From Chloroflexota bacterium (GTDB taxonomy: Bacteria > Chloroflexota > Anaerolineae > Anaerolineales > Villigracilaceae), in assembly GCA_016191955.1 (NCBI GenBank), contig JACPVC010000100.1:1-43287 (forward strand): a DNA stretch of 43,287 nucleotides, written 5' to 3'. The notes below the pieces were generated by a model. That model saw only the letters and a program-made list of their open reading frames with translations. It was not told the origin of the DNA and searched no databases. This document shows positions 1 through 8,920 of the stretch, one piece after another (position 1 is the first letter of the stretch; each line of letters opens with the position of its first letter). The position numbers and the translations under genes were made by a program.

Positions 1-64
1 AGGATAAAGATAGTGCAAGTGATTTCGTTCGTTTGATCCATCCAAAACAAATAAGGAGAAAGAG

Positions 65-1246
65 ATGCGTACGAAGAATTTTGCTTATCATATACTCGCC
101 CTGTTCGTGATCGCCGCCACGTTGTTATCTGCGTGCGGTGGTGGGGCTGCAACCGAAGCGCCCGCCATGACTGAAGCTGCCACTGAAGCAGCGGCAACCG
201 AAGCCGCTACTGAAGCTGCTGCTGACCCCATGGCAGATTTGATCGCTGCCGCCCAGGCTGAAGGTATGCTCAGCACCATTGCTTTGCCCCATGACTGGTG
301 CAATTATGGTGAAGCTATTGAAACCTTCAAGACGAAATATGGCATCGAAGTCAACGAACTTAACCCCGACGCCGGTTCTGGTGATGAGATCGAAGCCATT
401 AAAGCGAACAAGGACAATACCGGTCCTCAGGCTCCTGATGTGATCGACGTGGGTTTTGCTTTCGGAGAATCCTCCAAGGCTGAAGGTTTGATCCAGCCTT
501 ACAAGGTTTCCACCTGGGATAGCATCCCCGATGATGCCAAAGATGCCGAAGGTTACTGGTACGGCGATTACTACGGCGTGTTGTCCTTCCTCGTGAACAC
601 CGACGTTCAGCCGGATGTTCCTGCTGACTGGGCTGACCTTCTTGATCCGAAATACAATGGACAGGTTGCGCTCTCTGGCGATCCCCGTACTTCCAATCAG
701 GCGATTCAATCTGTGTTCGCTGCTGCGCTTGCCAATGGCGGCTCATTGGATGATGCCCAGCCCGGTCTTGACTTCTTTGCTGAGTTGAATGCTGCCGGCA
801 ACCTTGTTCCTTTGATTGCCAATAATGGTTTGGTTGCCACCGGTGAAACTGCCGTTCGCATTACCTGGGACTACAATGCTCTCGCCGCTGTGGATTCCTT
901 CGAAGGCAATCCCAAGGCTGAGGTCGTTATCCCTGCGACTGGCCGCTTCGCTGGCGTGTATGTTCAGGCGATCAGCGCATATGCTCCGCACCCCAATGCT
1001 GCCAAGTTGTGGATGGAATTCCTCTATTCCGACGAAGGCCAGACCATTTGGATGAAGGGCTACTGCCATCCGATCCGTGAAGCGGATATGCGCGAACGCG
1101 GCGTTATCCCCGCTGACTTGCTTGCCAAGTTGCCCGATGTCTCCGGCGCAGTCTTCCCCACACTCGACCAGCTCAACGCTGCCAAGGAACTGATCGTTGC
1201 GAATTGGGACAGCACCGTTGGTGCCGACGTTCAAGCTGCTCCGTAA
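65..1246 (+). CDS. ABC transporter substrate-binding lipoprotein (extracellular solute-binding, Fe3+/polyamine/phosphonate-type)
   Basis: Signal peptide with lipobox LLSAC, ATEA-rich linker, solute-binding-like body; followed by two permeases and an ATPase. Confidence 0.88.
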   Translation: MRTKNFAYHILALFVIAATLLSACGGGAATEAPAMTEAATEAAATEAATEAAADPMADLIAAAQAEGMLSTIALPHDWCNYGEAIETFKTKYGIEVNELNPDAGSGDEIEAIKANKDNTGPQAPDVIDVGFAFGESSKAEGLIQPYKVSTWDSIPDDAKDAEGYWYGDYYGVLSFLVNTDVQPDVPADWADLLDPKYNGQVALSGDPRTSNQAIQSVFAAALANGGSLDDAQPGLDFFAELNAAGNLVPLIANNGLVATGETAVRITWDYNALAAVDSFEGNPKAEVVIPATGRFAGVYVQAISAYAPHPNAAKLWMEFLYSDEGQTIWMKGYCHPIREADMRERGVIPADLLAKLPDVSGAVFPTLDQLNAAKELIVANWDSTVGADVQAAP

Positions 1247-1270
1247 GAGTATGATTTTGGTGTAATAATG

Positions 1271-1298
1271 CGAGACCCTGCCATTTGGCAGGGTCTCG
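1271..1298 (+). terminator. Intrinsic terminator/attenuator hairpin between substrate-binding and permease genes
   Basis: CGAGACCCTGCCA-TT-TGGCAGGGTCTCG perfect stem, 25 bp after the stop codon; no long T-run. Confidence 0.6.
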
Positions 1299-1364
1299 TC
1301 ATAGCAAGTGATCGCGTTCGTTGCGTAAATTTCTGAACTTTAAGTGCAAAATATAAGTATATAA

Positions 1365-1453
1365 CTCACCTTGCGTGATTTGTCGTAGGGGCGACCCGTC
1401 GAAATAGCAGGAGGCCCCGTTGCGCAAGGGGAGGGTCGCCCTGTATGCGAAGA
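1365..1453. repeat. Degenerate palindromic element: CTCACCTTGCGTG left end, GTAGGGGCGACCC core
   Basis: Left end resembles the CTCACCTTACGCA terminal repeat; internal GTAGGGGCGACCC / GGGTCGCCC inverted repeat; right end TGCGAAGAGGT degenerate. Confidence 0.5.
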
Positions 1454-1464
1454 GGTAATTGATT

Positions 1465-2355
1465 ATGGCTCAAACTGCTCTGAACCCTAAAAGTTCACTC
1501 CCTGCTTCTGGTTGGAAAAACTGGATCGGCGTTCTTCCATTTTTCCTGTTTGCTGTGCTTTTTCTTGTTTTACCCTCTCTGCGCCTCGTCATGGGTAGTT
1601 TCGCCGATAATGAAGGTCAATTTACGTTTGCAAATATTCTCCAGTTGTTTCAGGAACAATCCATTCTTGACGCCTATTGGTTGAGTATTCGCATCAGTGC
1701 AGCCACGGCGCTTGGTGGCGGAATTTTCGGCTTCCTGCTGGCGTATTCTGTTACGGTTGGCGGTTTGCCGAAGCCTTTACGTTCTGCATTGATCACATTT
1801 TCCGGCGTTGCTTCAAACTTTGCAGGCGTTCCGCTTGCTTTCGCATTCATTGCCACGCTTGGGCGCACGGGTTTTGTCACTGCGCTTATCAAGAACTTAT
1901 TTGGCGTAAATTTATATCAACAAACGGATTTTGACCTGTATAGTTTCTGGGGGTTGAGCCTGACATACATGTATTTTCAATTTCCGCTCATGGTGTTGAT
2001 CATGGCTCCCGCCCTGGACGGACTAAAACGGGAATGGCGTGAAGCGGCTGAAAATTTGGGCGCAAGCAACGCTCAATATTGGCTGAAGGTTGCTTTCCCG
2101 GTATTGCTTCCGTCCCTTCTTGGTTCGATGATCCTGTTGTTCGGTAATGCATTTGGTGCGTATGCGACTGCATATGCTCTCACAGGTGGAAGGCTGGGAA
2201 TTATCACTATTCAAATCGGCGCCCAAATCCGCGGCGATGTTCTGCATAATCCGGGGTTGGGATATGCCATGGCAATGGGCATGGTGGTTATTATGGCGAT
2301 TTCATTAATGGGGTATTCCTGGCTCCAGAAACGTTCCGAAAGGTGGCTGCGATGA
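1465..2355 (+). CDS. ABC transporter permease
   Basis: Multiple TM segments, EAA-like motif EWREAAENLGAS; ATG at 1465 (ORF track uses TTG 1459). Confidence 0.88.
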   Translation: MAQTALNPKSSLPASGWKNWIGVLPFFLFAVLFLVLPSLRLVMGSFADNEGQFTFANILQLFQEQSILDAYWLSIRISAATALGGGIFGFLLAYSVTVGGLPKPLRSALITFSGVASNFAGVPLAFAFIATLGRTGFVTALIKNLFGVNLYQQTDFDLYSFWGLSLTYMYFQFPLMVLIMAPALDGLKREWREAAENLGASNAQYWLKVAFPVLLPSLLGSMILLFGNAFGAYATAYALTGGRLGIITIQIGAQIRGDVLHNPGLGYAMAMGMVVIMAISLMGYSWLQKRSERWLR

Positions 2356-3185
2356 ATCTAATGTCTCGAATCCGTCGAATTCCTTTTTGGAGCTGGGTCT
2401 GGTTCCTTTTAGGCGCATTGTATTTTCTTCTGCCGTTATATGCGACTCTAAATTTTTCACTTCGCATGGAACGGGACGTTATCGGATTCAAGGCTTATAT
2501 AAGGGCGTTCGAAGACCCAGATTTTCTTAAAACGTTCCTTTACTCCAATATGCTGGCGCTTTTGACCATCATCGCCAGTATTATTCTGATCGTACCAACA
2601 GCCTATTGGATCCGGCTGCGTTTACCGGAAGCCCGCCGGATCGTTGAGTTCATCACTCTCCTTCCTTTTGTTGTCCCAGCGATCATTTTGGTATTTGGTT
2701 TGATCCGTATTTACAGTTCGCCGGTCAATATCCCATTTACGGAAATAAGGATACTTCAGCCGCTCACGACTTTTGAAGTAGGTACGGACATTTTAATTAT
2801 TGCAGGGTATGTGGTTCTGGGGCTGCCTTATATGTACCGCTCTGTGGATACAGGCATGCGCACTGTGGATGTCCGCACTCTCACCGAAGCGGCTCAAAGC
2901 TTGGGCGCGAGCTGGTTCACCATTATTGTCCGAATCATCCTTCCGAATATTCGTGCCGCGTTGTTGAGTGGGGCACTGCTGACCTTTGCTATCGTGGTTG
3001 GGGAAGTGACTCTCGCCTCCTTCCTGGGTGTGCCTGCTTTTGGTCCCTATCTTTTTCTGCTCGGGCAGCATCGTGCCTACGAACCCGCTGCGCTCTCATT
3101 CGCCAGTTTTCTATTGACCTGGCTTGCCATGGGCTTGTTACAGCTTGTGTCAGGTGAGCAGGGACAGGCCGCAGGCGCACACTAA
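2343..3185 (+). CDS. ABC transporter permease
   Basis: Multiple TM segments, EAA-like motif LTEAAQSLGASW; overlaps the upstream permease. Confidence 0.87.
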   Translation: MAAMNLMSRIRRIPFWSWVWFLLGALYFLLPLYATLNFSLRMERDVIGFKAYIRAFEDPDFLKTFLYSNMLALLTIIASIILIVPTAYWIRLRLPEARRIVEFITLLPFVVPAIILVFGLIRIYSSPVNIPFTEIRILQPLTTFEVGTDILIIAGYVVLGLPYMYRSVDTGMRTVDVRTLTEAAQSLGASWFTIIVRIILPNIRAALLSGALLTFAIVVGEVTLASFLGVPAFGPYLFLLGQHRAYEPAALSFASFLLTWLAMGLLQLVSGEQGQAAGAH

Positions 3186-3206
3186 ACCATATACGGAGAA
3201 TCCTCA

Positions 3207-4268
3207 ATGTCTTACTTAACCCTCTCGAAAATTACCAAGCAATTCGGCGATACCGTGGTGGTGGATGATTTCACTTTGGAGATCGCCAAGGGCGAATTCG
3301 TTTCGTTCCTGGGTCCCTCCGGCTGCGGGAAGACGACGACCTTGCGCATGGTGGCAGGCTTTGAAATCCCCACCTCCGGCAAGATCATCCTGGATGGCGC
3401 GGATATTACCGACAAAGCTCCCAACCAGCGCAATGTGGGTATGATCTTTCAATCCTACGCCTTGTTTCCGAACATGACTGTGGCACAAAATATCGGCTTC
3501 GGCTTGAACGTCCGCAAAGAAGCCAAAGAGACGATCAAACAGCGCGTGGATGAAATGATCGCCCTGATCAACCTCGAAAAACACGCCAACAAATATCCCT
3601 ATCAACTTTCTGGCGGTCAGCAGCAGCGTGTTTCGCTGGCGCGCGCGCTTGCCATCCATCCCCAGGTACTGCTACTGGACGAACCGCTTTCCGCGCTGGA
3701 TGCGAAGATTCGCGTCTCCCTGCGCTCGGAGATTCGCGCCATTCAAAAGAAACTGGGTATCACTGCCATTTTCGTCACTCACGACCAGGAGGAAGCGCTC
3801 TCCATCTCCGACCGCATCGTGGTGATGAACGCAGGTTTGATGGAACAGGTGGGTACACCGTTCGAAATTTACAATTTCCCACAGACGCAATTCGTGGCGA
3901 ACTTCGTCGGTTCGCTCAATACTGCTAAAGCTGAAGTGTCCGACCCTGCCACGGGTCTTCTGAATGTAGATGGGATTCAATTCATTACTGCAACAGATAT
4001 CAAATCCCGAAAGAAGGGTGATGCGATCCGTGTTTCGATCCGCCCGGAGCGTTTTAGCTTTGCCGATAACCAGAAAAAAGACAATGTACTCGATTGCACC
4101 GTAGAGAACATCACCTTCCTGGGGTCGGTCGTTCGCATTCAGGTCAAGATTGGCGAAGCCAAGTTCAACATGGACACTTTCAATAATCCATTCCTTGAAT
4201 TGCCAAAGATTGGTTCCAAGGAACAGGTGACCTGTTCAAAAGAAGCGGTACTGGTACTGGACGAATAA
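3207..4268 (+). CDS. ABC transporter ATP-binding protein (PotA/FbpC-like)
   Basis: Walker A GPSGCGKTT, signature LSGGQQQR, Walker B LLLDEPLSALD, C-terminal TOBE-like region. Confidence 0.95.
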   Translation: MSYLTLSKITKQFGDTVVVDDFTLEIAKGEFVSFLGPSGCGKTTTLRMVAGFEIPTSGKIILDGADITDKAPNQRNVGMIFQSYALFPNMTVAQNIGFGLNVRKEAKETIKQRVDEMIALINLEKHANKYPYQLSGGQQQRVSLARALAIHPQVLLLDEPLSALDAKIRVSLRSEIRAIQKKLGITAIFVTHDQEEALSISDRIVVMNAGLMEQVGTPFEIYNFPQTQFVANFVGSLNTAKAEVSDPATGLLNVDGIQFITATDIKSRKKGDAIRVSIRPERFSFADNQKKDNVLDCTVENITFLGSVVRIQVKIGEAKFNMDTFNNPFLELPKIGSKEQVTCSKEAVLVLDE

Positions 4269-4274
4269 GAACAT

Positions 4275-4303
4275 CGTAGGTCACGCTTCAAGCGTGACCT
4301 ACG
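4275..4303. repeat. Perfect short inverted repeat, 14-bp arms, 1-nt centre
   Basis: CGTAGGTCACGCTT-C-AAGCGTGACCTACG. Confidence 0.85.
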
Positions 4304-4325
4304 GCTTTATAAAAGGAGGTGTTGC

Positions 4326-5147
4326 GTGAATAAAGTCATCCTTGTCCTTTCTGATGCGTTGCGCTACGATGTGGCGGTTGCCAATATGGGGTATTTGGGT
4401 CATCTGGTGGAATATAAAAAAGCCAGTTTGTATAAGATCGTTGGCGAATTACCAAGCATGTCCCGTCCGATGTATGAGACCATTCATACGGGTATGCCGT
4501 CGAGCGAAACGGGCATCGTTGCCAATTCCATCGTAAGGCTTTCAGACAAGCCGAATATCTTTAAGTCAGTGCGGGAGGCGGGGAAGGTCACAGCAGCGGC
4601 GGCATATTATTGGTATTCCGAACTTTATAACCGTGCTCCCTATCATCCCATTGATGACAGGGAAGTGGATGACGAGAAACTTAACATCCAACATGGGCGG
4701 TTCTACACCACGGATGAATACCCGGACATTGAGCTATTTAATACGGCGGCGCATCTCGTCCGCAAATATTCCCCCGATTATCTTTTGCTGCACCCTATGG
4801 GCATGGACTATCATGGCGAGTCTTTCGGCTCGGATACCAAAGAATACCGCAATTACGCTATCTACCAGGATTCAAAACTCGCGCCGCTTCTGGTCGAATG
4901 GCGCGAGCGTGGATATACGATCTTTGTCACCGGCGATCACGGCATCAATGCCGATGGGGGGCATGGCGGCACAACGCCTGAGCAGAGAGAAGTTCCCTTT
5001 TACGTGATCCAGCCATCGGCACGCGGAAGAGGCGATACGGGCGAGGTCATCTCTCATTTGCAGATCGCACCCACAGTGTTGAGTCTCCTCAACATTTCTA
5101 TCCCATCAACAATGAAGGTTTCCCCGCTTGACCTTCATCCATCATAA
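4326..5147 (+). CDS. Alkaline phosphatase superfamily / nucleotide pyrophosphatase-like hydrolase
   Basis: LVLSDALRYD, LPSMSRPMYETIHTG, MGMDYHG, TGDHGI, GGHGG metal-site motifs; GTG start with AAAAGGAGGT RBS. Confidence 0.82.
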   Translation: MNKVILVLSDALRYDVAVANMGYLGHLVEYKKASLYKIVGELPSMSRPMYETIHTGMPSSETGIVANSIVRLSDKPNIFKSVREAGKVTAAAAYYWYSELYNRAPYHPIDDREVDDEKLNIQHGRFYTTDEYPDIELFNTAAHLVRKYSPDYLLLHPMGMDYHGESFGSDTKEYRNYAIYQDSKLAPLLVEWRERGYTIFVTGDHGINADGGHGGTTPEQREVPFYVIQPSARGRGDTGEVISHLQIAPTVLSLLNISIPSTMKVSPLDLHPS

Positions 5148-5155
5148 TTCATCCT

Positions 5156-5680
5156 TCATTCTTCAACCAACGCCTTGACCAGTTCGCGGTTGAAGTCGGG
5201 AATATCCGCCACCACCCGCCCCCAGACCTGATTGCCTTCGCGGAAGGCGGCTTCATCCGTCCAGACCCCGCCAACGTTGACCAGATCATCCTTGATGCCC
5301 GTCGAGCCGGTGACGCGTTGACCTTTTTTGATGATGCCTGCCGAGATCGCAGTGGAACCGCCGTGGCAAATAATGCCGACGATCTTTTTGGCATCATCCA
5401 TTTTCCTTACAAGATTTTTCACAGCATCATATCTGCGTAACTTGTCTGGAGCCCAGCCGCCAGGAATTACGATCGAAAAAAGTTCATCTGCATTAAGCGA
5501 TTCGACCTTTGTGTCCGGTGTGATCGTTAAACCGTTTTTTCCTTTTATAGGCTTTAATTCCAAAGCGGCTGTAAGTACCTTTGCGCCTTCTTCTTGCAAC
5601 CGCATCATGGGGACGAAGTATTCATAATCTTCAACGCCTTCAGCGACGAGGATTGCGATGGTTTTGTTTTTTAAACGCAT
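5156..5680 (-). CDS. DJ-1/PfpI family protein
   Basis: ILVAEGVEDYEYFVPMMRL and IVGIICHGGSTAISAG nucleophile-elbow motif. Confidence 0.88.
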   Translation of the reverse strand: MRLKNKTIAILVAEGVEDYEYFVPMMRLQEEGAKVLTAALELKPIKGKNGLTITPDTKVESLNADELFSIVIPGGWAPDKLRRYDAVKNLVRKMDDAKKIVGIICHGGSTAISAGIIKKGQRVTGSTGIKDDLVNVGGVWTDEAAFREGNQVWGRVVADIPDFNRELVKALVEE

Positions 5681-5900
5681 AATATTTCTCCTCTAAAGTG
5701 ATTTTTCAAGCAGTGACAAATGTTTTGCCAGCGTCAGTCTTGCGGAAACTTCGATCTCCGCAAACATTATTTCATGGTTGCCGCTTGCCAACATTTCCTC
5801 AAATGTAGCACGGGGACGTAAACCGAAGATTAAAGTGACCTATAATGAAATGTTTCAGAAGCCAGCGCGCGCCTTGTGCAAGCAAAACATGCCATGTAAT

Positions 5901-6012
5901 ATGCTCCCAGCGCCGTCCTCGGCGCGGGATTTCCCTCATAAAACGCCGCCGTCCACAGGATGCTTCGCAAAGGACGGCGGCTTGAGCAGAGATGCTGACA
6001 ACCTTTACTTGC
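5901..6012. repeat. Structured intergenic repeat sharing a core with 17177..17317 and 41808..41929
   Basis: 46 nt (5942..5987) identical to 17243..17288; GCGCC-GTCCTC-GGCGC hairpin. Confidence 0.75.
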
Positions 6013-6053
6013 ACACTTGTATCGAGACTTTAACAAGAAAAATTTTGATGCCT

Positions 6054-7535
6054 TTATACTTTCAAATCATCCATGATCCGTTGCGCAGACTGGCGGCCCG
6101 AAACCATGGCAGTCGGCATGCCGGTGCCGGGGCGGGTGCTGGCACCGGTGAAATATAAGTTGTGATAGTGCCGGTGTTGAAAATCGGGGCGGAAATATCC
6201 CAACTGCGTCAAGTTATGACACAGCCCATGTGTGGAACCTTTCATCAAGTTATATCGTTTGCGCCACGATGGCGGGGTGAAATTGATCTCAAATTTGATG
6301 TGTGATTCGAGATCGTTAATTCCCAAAGACGACAGGCGGCGGAAAACATGCCCGCGCGCCTTATCCCTTAATTCTACCCAATCTTGCTCGCCATTTTCGG
6401 ATATATGTCCAACAGGGACAATCGCGATTAAAGTATCCTGTCTGCTCGGAGCCATGGCTGGGTCGAGTCGCGCCGGGGCATGGATGTAAAGGCTTGGGTT
6501 GGCTGGCAGGCTCAGGTCACGAATGATGCTTGCGAAGTTTTCGCGATAGTCGCTTGCAAGAAAGAGAGTGTGAGGAGCAAGCGATTCATATGATTTATCC
6601 AATCCCCAAAAGAAACTAACGACTGAACATGAAAACCGCTTGTGAGCGAGTTTTTCCGCCTGCCCATCTTGTGGAAGCAGGTTTTGATAAACATAGGGAA
6701 GGTCGGCATTGGCAAGGACTGCGTCTGCCTCTCGTAACTGACCATTGACCATGACCCCGCGCGCGGAATTGCCATTGACGTCGATCTGCTCGACTGGAGT
6801 ATCAAAAATAAATTCCACGCCTGCATCGATGGCGAGTTTCGTGAGTGCTTCAACCACACTATACATGCCGCCTTTTGGATACCAAACTCCGTGCGCCAGT
6901 TCGGTATAAGGCATCATGGAGAAAGTAGCAGGCGCTTCAAAAGGACTCAACCCCATATAAACATCCTGAAACGTAAATGCGGCTTTGAGGCGTGGATCGT
7001 CGAAGTAGTTCGACATATTGGCGTAGTGTTTTGCCAACGGTTTAACTTGATAAACCAGGGGAAGGTTGCTGAGCTTGAAAAAATCAGCAGCCTTACGGAA
7101 ATCGGGTTGAACCAATTTTTCGATGCCGAGATGATAGTGACGATGTCCCTCGTCCATGTAACGCAGGAGACCTTGAAAACTTCCATACTCGAACGAGTCA
7201 AGCTGCTCCTGCAAGGATTTCATGTCAGATGTGAGCGCAAGCTGGCTGCCATCGTCGAAGATCAGATGATAGGTAGGGTCAACTCGTTGTAAATCCAACA
7301 TGTTGTTTAAGGAAGTTCCCAGTGCCGCAAATTCCGCTTCGTAGAGCAATGGCATGACCAGCAAGGTGGGGCCTGTGTCGAAATGATGCCCGTCGCGGCT
7401 GATGCGGTCACAACGCCCTCCGGGGCGTTGGTTCTTTTCGATCACGGTTACTTTAATTCCATGTTGGGCAAGGTGAGTTGCGGCAACAAGCCCGCCAATA
7501 CCGGCACCAATCACGATTACTTTTTTTGCGTTCAT
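6054..7535 (-). CDS. crtI: Phytoene desaturase / CrtI-type FAD-dependent oxidoreductase
   Basis: N-terminal GAGIGGLVAATHLAQHGIKVTVIEK, GGRCDRISRDGHHFDTGPTLL; C-terminal TGASTRPGTGMPTAMVSGRQSA. Confidence 0.87.
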   Translation of the reverse strand: MNAKKVIVIGAGIGGLVAATHLAQHGIKVTVIEKNQRPGGRCDRISRDGHHFDTGPTLLVMPLLYEAEFAALGTSLNNMLDLQRVDPTYHLIFDDGSQLALTSDMKSLQEQLDSFEYGSFQGLLRYMDEGHRHYHLGIEKLVQPDFRKAADFFKLSNLPLVYQVKPLAKHYANMSNYFDDPRLKAAFTFQDVYMGLSPFEAPATFSMMPYTELAHGVWYPKGGMYSVVEALTKLAIDAGVEFIFDTPVEQIDVNGNSARGVMVNGQLREADAVLANADLPYVYQNLLPQDGQAEKLAHKRFSCSVVSFFWGLDKSYESLAPHTLFLASDYRENFASIIRDLSLPANPSLYIHAPARLDPAMAPSRQDTLIAIVPVGHISENGEQDWVELRDKARGHVFRRLSSLGINDLESHIKFEINFTPPSWRKRYNLMKGSTHGLCHNLTQLGYFRPDFQHRHYHNLYFTGASTRPGTGMPTAMVSGRQSAQRIMDDLKV

Positions 7536-8476
7536 CTTTTTTCAATCCGAACCGGCTGTGCCGCCAGCTTGTGAGATTCGCTTTTCATCGATGGCAGCGT
7601 GAACATGCAAGTGAGGGCATGGACGAGCATCCACAAACCGGCTCGCAAGCTTTTTCGTTCCGGGTACTCGGAACGCAGGAAATATTGATCGCGTTCAAAG
7701 ACGTTCAACATCCATTCAAACCGCGCTGTGTAAGCATAACCAGCTAAACGGCAGCGCAGGTTTTTGACTTGTGCCGTACAGTCCCGTCCCAACTTGAAAT
7801 ATCCGCGTGCCAATTGCACGCGCCCGCAAACCCAATCACGGTATGCCTGGCTCGTCACATCCTGCGGTGATATTCCGCGTGCTTGAAGATATTCCTGTGG
7901 GATGTTGAAATATCCGTTCTTAACATCTTCCAGTGTATCTCTCAACATATGTGTGATGTGCGCAGCGGTCACTGCCATATAGCGCGCCTCATGAGTGGGT
8001 GAGGGATCGTCGTGACCAATGAAGTAGTACAACGCTTCGGTGACCGACTTTGCGAGCTTGTGCGAATATTCAAATAACTCTGACTGGGAGATAATTTGCC
8101 CCCGTCGTTTCGCGTCCATGACCATTACGTCCATCATATTGAACAGGTAGGTTTGTAATCCGCTGTGTTTTTCAGTGTTATTACGGATAAGGTCGATCAG
8201 CAATCGTTCTTCAGCGCATAGCTCGTTTGGAATTTCACCCCGATAACAGGATTCCAACAAAGACCTCTGGCGATTGACGAAAGCGATTCCATCCGCGCCT
8301 GAGCCTGCCTCCTCATCGATGACATCGTCCAACCAGCGAAAATAACCGTATGCCCGATAGGCGTCAGCGACACGATCTTGATCCACAAAAAAGCGGATTG
8401 TGTAATAGGTCTGCTTACTGGCTGACTTTGTAATATCTTCCGCCAAATGTCCGCTTGATTCAACTTTTCTGTTCAT
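7532..8476 (-). CDS. crtB: Phytoene/squalene synthase family protein
   Basis: Asp-rich motifs WLDDVIDEEAG and DTLEDVKNGYFNIPQEYL; 4-nt overlap with crtI. Confidence 0.78.
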   Translation of the reverse strand: MNRKVESSGHLAEDITKSASKQTYYTIRFFVDQDRVADAYRAYGYFRWLDDVIDEEAGSGADGIAFVNRQRSLLESCYRGEIPNELCAEERLLIDLIRNNTEKHSGLQTYLFNMMDVMVMDAKRRGQIISQSELFEYSHKLAKSVTEALYYFIGHDDPSPTHEARYMAVTAAHITHMLRDTLEDVKNGYFNIPQEYLQARGISPQDVTSQAYRDWVCGRVQLARGYFKLGRDCTAQVKNLRCRLAGYAYTARFEWMLNVFERDQYFLRSEYPERKSLRAGLWMLVHALTCMFTLPSMKSESHKLAAQPVRIEKR

Positions 8477-8637
8477 TCTTCCTCGAGGTTATCCGTTGCT
8501 GAGATTTTTATTTCGCACACTACTGGAATATACGGCTGCTATCCCTCGTAGTTTCGTGATTTGGTTTATATGGCAGGGATGATAAATTTCAAGTCCGGTC
8601 ATCCTCTTTCAGGTCTAATTTATCGAAATTAAATAAA

Positions 8638-8667
8638 ATGTCCGCTGTTCAAAAAAGCAGCGGACAT
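8638..8667. terminator. Hairpin (possible terminator)
   Basis: ATGTCCGCTG-TTCAAAAAAG-CAGCGGACAT perfect stem. Confidence 0.45.
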
Positions 8668-8753
8668 AATAATAAATAGTGTGGTTTGTTTTCTCATCAA
8701 TAACGATCATTAACCAGCGATGGTTTTATTTTTTAACCTCATAGGTTCCTCTT

Positions 8754-8920
8754 TTATTTACTCACCTTACGCAATTTTCACTTTCTTGCGCCCCTCGCCC
8801 TTCGACTGCGCTCCTCGACGTTCACTCGTCGCTCCGCTCAGGGCGGCTGCCGCGCTGAGCGGAGAGCGGGTATTCGTCCCGCTCGTAGTCGAAGCGCAGG
8901 TGCGTAAGGTGAGTTATTTA
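8754..8920. mobile_element. MITE-like element, family 1 copy A (element 8761..8913 with 7-bp flanking duplications)
   Basis: Perfect 13-bp terminal inverted repeats CTCACCTTACGCA/TGCGTAAGGTGAG; direct repeat TTATTTA at 8754..8760 and 8914..8920; nested inverted repeats inside. Confidence 0.8.

Noticed and set aside
125-709. 194-aa minus-strand ORF opposite the substrate-binding gene
   Set aside because: Antisense shadow of a clear CDS with no family signature or RBS.
5778-6158. 126-aa ORF across the DJ-1/crtI intergenic region
   Set aside because: Runs through the structured repeat and antisense to the crtI 3' end; no coding signature.
8761-8913. Simple bidirectional terminator explanation for the palindrome
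   Set aside because: No T-run at either side, 153 bp long, and has flanking 7-bp duplications; mobile-element interpretation fits better.
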